Positions 57,197 to 64,000 of a stretch of 64,000 nucleotides of DNA are shown piece after piece. Each line of letters begins with the position of its first letter. Position 1 is the stretch's first letter. This stretch comes from Favolaschia claudopus (lineage: Eukaryota > Basidiomycota > Agaricomycetes > Agaricales > Mycenaceae). The DNA is taken from NCBI GenBank assembly GCA_037176885.1, contig JAWWNJ010000064.1:682001-746000 (forward strand), in the 5' to 3' direction. The notes beneath the pieces are model-generated. The model saw only the letters and a program-made list of their open reading frames with translations. It had not been told where the DNA came from and searched no databases. The position numbers and the translations under genes were made by a program.

Positions 57197-58075
57197 TCAG
57201 ACCACGATACAGCGTAATCTGCGTTGTAGCAACGGTTCAGGATTCTTGGCCACCGGAAACTTAAGAGATGTAAAAATAGCCTTGTTTGCCCAATTCCTTC
57301 AGCACCAAAGAAAATGTTTTCACTCGAACGACCCACCTCCTGAAATACATTGAGCAGTCCTTCCTTCGTTAACGCCGAACACTCGACGTAATTCGCTGCT
57401 CCCAGCTCGAACGCGAGTCTCCTACCTTCCTCTGGAGTAATCGTTGGAACATTCTCTGCAGCTACCCCCGGATCCTTCTCTCTCGTGTCGTTTTGCGTTC
57501 CGACGACAATGTACGGGGCGTCCGGGCAATAGTGCCGAATTTCGGGTATCCATTTGTCTCGCATATGAAGGAAAGAGTCAGAATTGTCGACACGGAAACA
57601 GACGAGGAAGACGTCGGTGTGTGGGTAACACAGAGGGCGTAAGCGGTCGTAATCGGCTCCGCCTACTGATCGAAGTAGCGAATAAATAATTGTGTATGGG
57701 GAAGATTGTGGACAGACCGGCTATGTCAAACAGAGCAACAGAGTAGGTTTCTTCTTGGACCTTCATGGTCACGATATAATTGTCGAAGAACTTGTAATAT
57801 ACAGGGAAACAGGTCAGCGAGAGTCCTAAGTTTGATTTCTCAAGCAACGCAGCGTACGGCAGGGAAGAAATGTGGAAACTGGTTAGTCGCCATAGTAATA
57901 AGCATTGAGGTCTATATGAAATCGCAGAGAGTTCGTCGCGAATTCGGGTTGAAAAGTTGCTGCCCAGCTTGATACCAACCTTGCCCACACCCGAGTCGCC
58001 CACGGCTACCAGTTTTCTAGGATTCCTGCGCCGATGATGGGTGGTGAAAGATGGGGGGTGCGCAATGATAGACAT
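57197..58075 (-). CDS. Atypical Rho-family GTPase, copy 6, intact
   Basis: Exons 58075-57980, 57911-57858, 57790-57718, 57662-57337 and 57280-57197 sum to 210 residues in frame. A basic N-terminal extension (HHRRRNPRK) precedes the P-loop KLVAVGDSGVGK|T. Switch I has lost Thr35: TNQFPHFFPA joined to FFDNYIVTMKVQEE. Switch II reads VALFDIAGGADYDRLRPL, with Gly in place of Gln61. G4 is VVGTQNDTREK (Asn replaces Ile of TQID), G5 NYVECSALTKEGL. The end LLQRRLRCIVV carries a basic patch plus CAAX box CIVV. With Thr35 and Gln61 both replaced, ordinary GTPase cycling is unlikely; a constitutive or scaffold role is an inference. Confidence 0.8.
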
Positions 58076-58219
58076 GGTGGGCTTCGTCTGTCCAGGACGA
58101 GAGGCGGTGTGTATCGGTGCGCAAGCGGAACTTGACGTCGATTTATTTAATTTGGCGATTTAGAGCGCGCTCCGACGATAACATGAGGGTGGATGCCAGT
58201 AAGCCTTGCCTGGCCAACT

Positions 58220-59252
58220 GTCAATGTGCCGCGTCCGCGAATGAGATGTGTCTTCCTCCTGGTTCGGTCTTCCTCCACAATGTTCGTGCCAAGCTCAAGG
58301 AGAGATCGCATCAGTGGCGGTGCTCTCACTATCAAAGAATTTGCAACTCCGTCTGTGTTCGTTAGCTTCTTCTAACTGAACGCTCACCTCGGACGATACA
58401 AGTCCGTTTCCCCGCCTAGCGCGGCGGGATATATGCCCTACAGGCACCTTGCGTGATGCAAGAACTCGCAGGACAGCGAGTATGACCAGTACCGGTCAAG
58501 CAGCAGGACAGCTGCGTCGCCGATGAGCGACAACTCGAAGCATAATCGAGTACCTCGCAGTACGCGAGAAGGGGCGGGACTGCCCAGCAGCTGCAGGCTG
58601 CGTCGACGACCAGGACGTGTCGCGACACCTCTGCAGGAGGATAATGATCTTGCAAAGATCAGGCAGCGCGAAGTCGCTAGCCACGCACTGCAGGTGCGAG
58701 CCCTGGACGACGAGAGCGATACCCCTGCCGAACCCGGCTCTCATTCTTAGCTTCGGCTTTGAAAGAGAGTACGATCGGCGCTTTTGGTATCGTGTCAACT
58801 CTCTGGGGACCCAACGAAGTTTGGAAGACCAAGATTGGTAGTTGTGGCGATTCTCACCAGGTCGCGGCGATTCTGGCGGGTGGTTCCCGTTTCAGAGTCT
58901 CACTAGCTCTCCGGCAAAATTTTCTGTTAGGCGGGTAGTTCCCGTTCAGGTGGCTGTTTTTCAGATGGTCATTCCTCCTGAGGTGCCCACTTCATTGTGA
59001 GCTTGTCTTCCATTGACGCCTCGTAATTTTTGGGCCCCTTTGTCTTCTTCGTGGAGACTTGCGTTGACTGTTCGTGACTCGAATCTGCTCGTGCGTGGTT
59101 CTCCCTTCTTTCTTTTTCCTCTTACTAATTTCCTTTCAATTCAGCTTCGTAGATAGGTAACCGGGTACGTTGTGAGATGTGTAGACTAGTCCTGTACTGT
59201 GTCCTGTAGCGAACAATTGACGCGCGCATCATATGGATGTAAATTAAGGTTG
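58220..59252. repeat. Left arm of a long inverted repeat
   Basis: About 1 kb here matches the reverse complement of roughly 60520-61580. Clear anchors are CATCAGTGGCGGTG, AACGCTCACCTCGGAC, TCCGTTTCCCCGCC, GAAGTTTGGAAGACCA, GTTTCAGAGTCTCACTAGCT, GCGGGTAGTTCCCGTTCAGG, GTGTCCTGTAGC and GCGCGCATC. Divergence is moderate, with small indels. The arm stops about 12 bp before the ATG of the enclosed CNH-domain gene, so it would supply that gene's promoter. No transposase or target-site duplication was recognised. Confidence 0.8.
58411..58697. other. Array of about 15 consecutive short hairpins (left arm)
   Basis: Perfect stems of 4-6 bp with 3-7 nt loops follow each other almost without spacing: CCCGCC-TAGCGC-GGCGGG, TGCC-CTACA-GGCA, CTTGC-GTGAT-GCAAG, CTCGC-AGGACA-GCGAG, TGACC-AGTACC-GGTCA, GCAGC-AGGACA-GCTGC, GTCGC-CGATGA-GCGAC, ACTCGA-AGCATAA-TCGAGT, CTCGC-AGTAC-GCGAG, GGGC-GGGACT-GCCC, GCAGC-TGCAG-GCTGC, CCTC-TGCAG-GAGG, GATCTT-GCA-AAGATC, AGCG-CGAAGT-CGCT, CGCAC-TGCAG-GTGCG. 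No open frame explains it. Loops of different hairpins in this arm resemble each other (AGGACA twice, TGCAG three times). Confidence 0.8.
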
Positions 59253-59264
59253 TTTTGAGTTGTG

Positions 59265-60336
59265 ATGACCTCTGCGCCTACCAAACCCATCGACGTCCCT
59301 CCGTTTCAAATTCAGACCCTGATAGCACAATGCAATCCTCGTTGTGCTCAAGCATTAGGCTCAGAAATCTATGTGGGCTGCGCTGACGGCCAACTCATTC
59401 GCTTTGCGCTACAAGCCGACGACCCAAACACGCTTGAAACCTACACTTTACTCTCTCGTCAATCCGTGCCCGGCGACAAACCTGTGGACGAAATTGTACT
59501 CGTACCGAGTATCAGCCGTGCTCTCGTGCTTTCAGACCGCCAAATCCATTTCTATACGCTTCCTGCCCTCGATGCTGTCCCGCCGCACGTCATAAAACCC
59601 ATACGACACGTCGTAGCTTTCGCTGTTGACCAGAACCACCTCAAACTTCCCGCCCCGTCGCTGTCTGCGCCCACTCCGGTAGAGCCTGTCGATCTGTGCG
59701 TGATAAAGCGGAATGCCATAGCTATGTATGCGTTGCGAGAGCGGCTATTTTTCCAGAAGGTATGTTCTCTCCGTTTCAAATATCCAGCCTCTTAGAACCT
59801 GAGAAATCCAGGAGATTCCGCTTCCTAACGGTGCTACTGTTGCACGACGGAGCGGGCATTTCCTCTGCATTGCCGACAATGAATTCTACAACGTCGTCGA
59901 CCTTCTCAACGCGTCCCTCACCCAACTCATGCCCATCTCCCAAGCTCCCCCAGACGAGCGTTTTCCCGGGCCGCCGGGAATCTGTATAACGTCTTCTACC
60001 CCCACCGAAGCCGAGTTTCTCATTCTCTCTTGGACTGGGGCGACCACGATGGGCATCTTCATCACCGGCTCAGGCGACCCCGTTCGCGGAACGCTCGAAT
60101 GGCCCGCACATCCGCGCGCCGTCGTCCTGGACTATCCATATGTCGCAGCGCTGTTGCCGAACAGAACGATCGAGATACATAGCGTTGAGACGCAGGGAAT
60201 TGTGCAGGTGTTGCCGGCGCCGCAGGATGAAGCGGAGCCGCGTCTGGCGCTCGTGGCGGCGTTGAGTGGGTATTTGGTGCCGAGCACGCAGAAGTCGGAG
60301 AAGATGCGCAAGGTGCCGGTTGGATTGGTGCGGTAG
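59265..60336 (+). CDS. Truncated CNH-domain protein (N-terminal part of a Vps3/TGFBRAP1-like gene)
   Basis: Two exons (59265-59759 and 59812-60336) give about 340 residues. The start MTSAPTKPIDVPPFQIQTLI and pieces ALGSEIYVGCADGQLIRFAL, KPVDEIVLVPSISRALVLSD, QIHFYTLPALDAV, EPVDLCVIKRNAIAMYALRE, FFQK|EIPLPNGATVARRSG, FLILSWTGATTMGIFITGSG, HPRAVVLDYPYVAALLPNRT and IEIHSVETQGIVQVL match the citron-homology beta-propeller that opens Vps3/TGFBRAP1-class vacuolar tethering proteins. Those proteins run to roughly 900-1,100 residues with helical repeats. This one stops at TAG 60334-60336 right after MRKVPVGLVR, and no continuation is found before the right arm of the inverted repeat. It therefore looks like a captured 5' fragment of a host gene; whether it is expressed is unknown. 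Confidence 0.72.
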
Positions 60337-60414
60337 AAGATGTATGTAGCCGGTGTACGGTACTACTTATCGGAGAAGATCGAACAACTAGTGAATGCGA
60401 ATCCTGCAAACAAG

Positions 60415-60490
60415 ACTCATTCGCGACGCCATGTGTCGAAACTCGACAGACTCAAAGAGGGTTTTTAAGATGCCCGCCGCGACACACAGC
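60415..60490 (+). repeat. Direct repeat unit X, copy 1
   Basis: The segment GCAAACAAGACTCATTCGCG followed by ACGCCATGTGTCGAAA recurs about 1.17 kb away on the same strand at about 61588. Both are followed by a CGCCGCG(A/G)CACAC(A/G)GC-like stretch. The two copies bracket the right arm of the inverted repeat. Confidence 0.6.
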
Positions 60491-60519
60491 CGCTGCGTTC
60501 CCCCACTTCAAACAGCCTC

Positions 60520-61580
60520 TATTTGAATAATGCATCCACACGATGCGCGCGTTCATTGTTGGCTACAGGACACAATACAGCACTATTTACGCATCTCACA
60601 ACTGACTGTACCTAGTTACCTGTCTGCGAAGCTGAAATAAAAGGAAATTAGTTGAGGAAAACAAAGAAGGAGGAACCACGCACAATGAATCAGAGCCACC
60701 GAAAGTCCACGCAAGTCTTCACGAAGAAGACAAAAGGGCCCAAAAATTACGAGGCGTCAATGAAAGACAAGCTCACAATGAAGTGGGCACCTCAAGAGAA
60801 ATGGCCATCCAAAAAGACAGCCACCTGAACGGGAACTACCCGCTTAACAGAAAAAATGCCTCAAAGCTAGTGAGACTCTGAAACAGGAACCACCTGCCGC
60901 AACAATTGGCAAGTTGGTGAGAGTTGCCATATACCATTCTATGGTCTTCCAAACTTCGTTGGGTCCCCAGAGAATTGACACGATACCAAAGGCGCCGATC
61001 GTACTCCAATCCACAGCCAAAGCTATAGACGAGAGCCGGGTTCAGCTGGGGTATCGCTCTCGTCGTCCAGGGCTCGCACGCGTTGTGCGAGTGGCTAGCG
61101 ACTTGTGCGCTGCCTGATCTTTGCGTAAGATCATATCCTCCTGTAGAGGGTGTCGCGACACGCGCTGGTCGTCGACGCAGCTTTCTGTGCTGCTGGGCGG
61201 TTGTGCCCCTTCTCGCGCGCTGCGAGGTACTCGATTATGCTTTCGAGTGGTCGCTCATGAGTCATCTGGCGACGCAGCTGGTTTTGCTGCTTGACCGGTT
61301 GTGGTCTTACTCGCGGTTTTGCGAGGGCTTGCAGTTTGCAAGGTGCCTTTAGGGCATATCTCCCGCCGCGCTAGGCGGGGAAACGGACGTGTAGGGTCCG
61401 AGGTGAGCGTTCGGTTCAAAGAAGCTAACAAACAAAGACGGAGTTGCAGATTCTTATATAGTGAGGACACCGCCACTGATGGGGTTCTCCCTTGGATTCG
61501 GAGTTCTCCGAGACCCTAAGTTGAAGAGGAACACTAGAGGAACACAATTCTCATTCGAGCCCTCGAGGACGCCGCACTCT
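60520..61580. repeat. Right arm of the long inverted repeat
   Basis: Reverse-complement partner of 58220-59252, with anchors in the opposite order (GATGCGCGCGTTCATTG, GGCGTCAATGAAAGACAAGC, CCTGAACGGGAACTACCCGC, TGGTCTTCCAAACTTCG, GGCGGGGAAACGGACG, GAGGTGAGCGTTCGG, CACCGCCACTGATG). It begins about 185 bp after the stop of the enclosed CNH gene. Together with the left arm it makes a roughly 3.3 kb foldback structure. Confidence 0.8.
61070..61380. other. Array of about 15 consecutive short hairpins (right arm)
   Basis: Same hairpin series as 58411-58697 in reverse order. Stems are the same but loops differ: CTCGCAC-GCGTT-GTGCGAG, AGCG-ACTTGTG-CGCT, GATCTT-TGCGT-AAGATC, CCTC-CTGTA-GAGG, GCAGC-TTTCTGT-GCTGC, GGGC-GGTTGT-GCCC, CTCGC-GCGCT-GCGAG, ACTCGA-TTATGCTT-TCGAGT, a GTCGC...GCGAC stem with a 14 nt loop, GCAGC-TGGTTTT-GCTGC, GACC-GGTTGT-GGTC, CTCGC-GGTTTT-GCGAG, CTTGC-AGTTT-GCAAG, TGCC-TTTAG-GGCA, CCCGCC-GCGCTA-GGCGGG. 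Within this arm GGTT-containing loops dominate. Confidence 0.8.
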
Positions 61581-61587
61581 CTTGTAT

Positions 61588-61655
61588 TTTGCAAGACTCA
61601 TTCGCGGCGCCGTGTGTCGAAAGACTCTCGCCGCGGCACACGGCTGCGTCGGCAT
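61588..61655 (+). repeat. Direct repeat unit X, copy 2
   Basis: Matches 60415-60490 on the same strand (TTTGCAAGACTCATTCGCG, then GCGCCGTGTGTCGAAA), with several substitutions. It directly adjoins the outer end of the right arm. Confidence 0.6.
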
Positions 61656-62161
61656 CACAAGCTCAAATTTGGAAAACGCACTTGACCGCAACGAGTATGT
61701 ACTACTCATACTCAGGCTGGGTTGCACTCGCGGTCCTACTTTGTAACCCATCTCAATCGTATGGATGGGCGATTACTACCGGAAGCCCACTTGCTGCGCC
61801 TGACGCGGTGGTCGCCGACATGGCCGATTCAGACGCTTCTGTATGTGAAAGCGTGAATCACTGAACCCCGACTATCGAAATCGCGTTTTCGCCGACGTCC
61901 CGGTGCCTTGAATCGTAAAATCGGGCCATTGAAGAGCCTTGCAATCAGTTTCGCCTCTGGCAGCTCCTCTCTCAAGCTCTCAATCCTCGGATCCGACTGT
62001 CGCCAGGCTGTCCAGCGTGGCGGCGCGTTACCTCTTGCGGTATTCGAATTCAAGGCCAATCGGCGCTGATCCTTGTTCTCATGTCTATGCTATTTAATTC
62101 CGGATATAACACCTCTCGGGTCATTTGTATCTCTTGAAGACCTTCTCGTTCATCGAGCTCT
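61656..62161. other. Intergenic stretch upstream of the oxidoreductase gene
   Basis: A plus-strand frame from an ATG at about 61697 to 61864 encodes a 55-residue product with a hydrophobic start (SGWVALAVLLC). It could be a small secreted peptide, but nothing else supports it. Otherwise the region looks like a promoter. Confidence 0.35.
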
Positions 62162-64000
62162 ATGTTCTTTCTGTCCTTCATCCTATTCTGGGTTTCCGCT
62201 ACCCATGGTCATCCACACGAGCCTACAATACGCGATGTTACTCTGGAGCAATGGCGCGCCCTCAACTCTTCCGTAGGTATGAGTAACGCGAGCAACCTCA
62301 TGTTTGGCAACAAAGTCACTGAACACTTCGCAGGAGGAAAACTTCACGTTGGTGTCCCCGTCGCTCGACCGTACGCCGAAGCAGTCTCCGAGATCGCCGA
62401 GTCCATCACCGCTGACGGCTTTATTATATAGATGCTTCAGACTTGCCGCGCCAGGCGTTGGAGGAACCACCAACGCCACAGAGTGTAGCGCGGTTCGACA
62501 AGGCTGGGGCGACAGTCGTGCGTGTATTCTGCGTCTGAAGCTATTGCCAACTAACCAGAATGACAGTGTTCCTGGTGGAACACTTTGGCGCATATCTCAA
62601 CGTACAATGGGGGTCTTGCCAGGCGACCGAACAGACTTGTGTTATCTCTGGCCTCAACTCCAGCAATCCTGTACCATCCGATCCACCTAATATTTGCCAG
62701 CAAGGAAGCATACCACCGTACTTTGTCAATTTTCCGGTGCTGAAAGTCACTCCGTTTCTGACCGTCTTCCGAATAGATCGATGTCCGACATGCATCAGAT
62801 GTACAAAAAGCATTTGCGTTTTCCAAGAAGACAGGTGTACCACTCGTGGTGAAGAACACTGGAGTATAATATCATGATATTTTCGTAATGGTGCTCGGAC
62901 TGACCGAGTTCTAGCACGACTATAAAGGGCGTAGCAGCGCCCCAGGATCGCTGGCCCTCTGGACCCACAACCTGCAGCAGCTTTCATACAACGCGTCATT
63001 CGTGCCGGTAGGATGCCCTGCCTCGCACGCGAAACCGGGTGTCACTATGGGTGTTCGTCCACTTAACTTCGTTTTCTGCCCGCAAACTAATCACTTTTTA
63101 GGCCGGCGCGATCATCACGAATATCGTTGCGTTCGCCGAAGCGAACAATATCACCGTGGTAACTGGTATGGTTTCTCTCGGATTACTTAGTTTACATTTC
63201 TGATACTGACTCGTCGAATAGGTGCTGAAACCTCCGTAGGGGCTTCTGGTGGTTGGCTCATGGTGCGACAATTAATCCTGGGCCTGAACAATCTGCATGC
63301 TAACGGTCTCCAGGGCGGTGGTCATGGGCCTCTTGCGAATACACTTGGGCTGGGTGTAGATCGCGTCCTTGAATTCAAGATCGTCACGCCCACCGGTGAT
63401 TTCTTGACTGCGAACGAATGCCAAAACCCTGATCTGTTTTGGGCTCTGCGAGGAGGTGCATCTCAATCCTGATCTCACCACTTTTTATTTTACTGTGAAT
63501 GTCAGGCGGCGGTGGAACATTTGGCGTCGTTCTAGAAAGCACCACACTTGCTTCGCCTAGGATCACTCTGCAGGTCGCCTTTGCTGCTTTTTCACGGAAT
63601 AACACCAACGCGACGCGTGGCTTGTACGAGGTTATCGTGGATAACTCAGTCAGGTGGGCTGAGCAAGGTGAACTATCTGTATGCAGCCAACAAACCTTTC
63701 TCAACGGTCAAAGGATTTGGCGGCTACATAGAGCCGAACCAGGCACTCTACGTCACCCCTAAGCTCAACAGCACCGAGTCAGCAGCAAGCATGAAGCCGC
63801 TTTTCGATTATGTAACCTCGCTTGCACCCTCGGACCCCGGCGTGCAAATCCTTGGCATGGAGCTCCCCAGCTACGGAGCGTTTTTCCAGAATTTCATTGC
63901 GAACTCTGGCGCCGTAAGTCGTTTATCGAATTACCCCTTTCTGGTTCTTACTCTCATTTGACAGCCCGTTGGCGAGAACGCCGTTGTTGGCACACGTCTT
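62162..64000 (+). CDS. Secreted FAD-linked oxidoreductase (BBE-like), 3' end outside window
   Basis: Starts with a signal peptide ([18 protein letters not shown]). Exons join through [43 protein letters not shown] and [14 protein letters not shown]. The FAD-binding core reads [20 protein letters not shown] then [97 protein letters not shown] and [20 protein letters not shown] follow. At least ten short introns join in frame. The last exon ([12 protein letters not shown]) runs into the right edge at 64000. This is the PCMH-type FAD fold with a C-terminal berberine-bridge-like half, common among secreted fungal oxidases. The substrate is unknown. Confidence 0.85.

Noticed and set aside
57700..57972. 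Plus-strand frame across GTPase copy 6
   Set aside because: Antisense to a complete five-exon GTPase gene.
58411..58697. CRISPR array, tRNA cluster or known ribozyme as explanation for the hairpin array
   Set aside because: There are no identical direct repeats with spacers, no tRNA arm consensus, and this is a eukaryotic nuclear context; stems differ from one hairpin to the next.
58523..58841. Open frames across the left hairpin array
   Set aside because: The array is explained by tandem palindromes; the frames differ between the two arms and give no conserved protein.

Overview
The window is nuclear DNA of a filamentous basidiomycete, almost certainly an agaricomycete (mushroom-forming) fungus. 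Genes are packed on both strands and cut by many introns of about 40-60 bp. Reading frames join cleanly across GT-AG sites, with a few likely GC-AG sites. Several families are characteristic of Agaricomycetes: a TET/JBP-like oxygenase, a large CACTA/Tnp2-like transposase relative, DUF6593, an F-box/LRR-like protein, MYND-finger proteins and an AAA-ATPase-like protein. All calls come from reading translations and splice sites by eye; no database search was run.

Layout. 0-0.9 kb: an unidentified coiled-coil protein. 0.9-9 kb: a mobile-element neighbourhood with a TET/JBP-like oxygenase gene (broken near its N terminus), a GC-rich degenerate tandem repeat and an apparently intact, roughly 10-exon transposase-like gene, both genes on the minus strand. 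9.5-21 kb: housekeeping genes (PIG-S of the GPI transamidase, a Snt1/SMRT-like two-SANT corepressor subunit, an SH3-PX-BAR sorting nexin, an aldo-keto reductase). 22-23.8 kb: two decayed Rho-family GTPase genes. 24-33.4 kb: a short-chain dehydrogenase, a parvulin prolyl isomerase divergent from an ASCC2/Cue3-like CUE-domain gene across only 68 bp, an NCS1 purine/cytosine permease and an acidic hypothetical protein. 34-37.7 kb: an AAA-ATPase-like gene and a MYND gene. 38.1-40.1 kb: two intact, atypical Rho-like GTPases. 40.3-53.1 kb: arrestin-like, F-box, alcohol acetyltransferase-like, MYND, DUF6593 and Rud3/GMAP-210-like genes. 53.7-56 kb: an enoyl-CoA hydratase-like gene and a MYND gene, each with an apparent frameshift. 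56.1-58.1 kb: a third Rho-like pair (one frameshifted, one intact). 58.2-61.6 kb: a long inverted repeat whose arms flank a truncated CNH-domain (Vps3/TGFBRAP1-like) gene. 62.2 kb to the right edge: a secreted FAD-linked oxidoreductase, cut by the window end.

Two things stand out. First, each arm of the inverted repeat carries a run of about 15 consecutive short hairpins. Between the two arms the stems are essentially identical while nearly every loop differs, and loops inside one arm resemble each other. I know no described element with this pattern. Second, six Rho-like GTPase genes occur as three tandem pairs sharing one intron layout and C-terminal CAAX boxes. They differ at residues needed for nucleotide binding and hydrolysis (Thr35, Gly60 and Gln61 equivalents), and three of the six carry inactivating lesions. 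This looks like a fast birth-and-death family of atypical GTPases.
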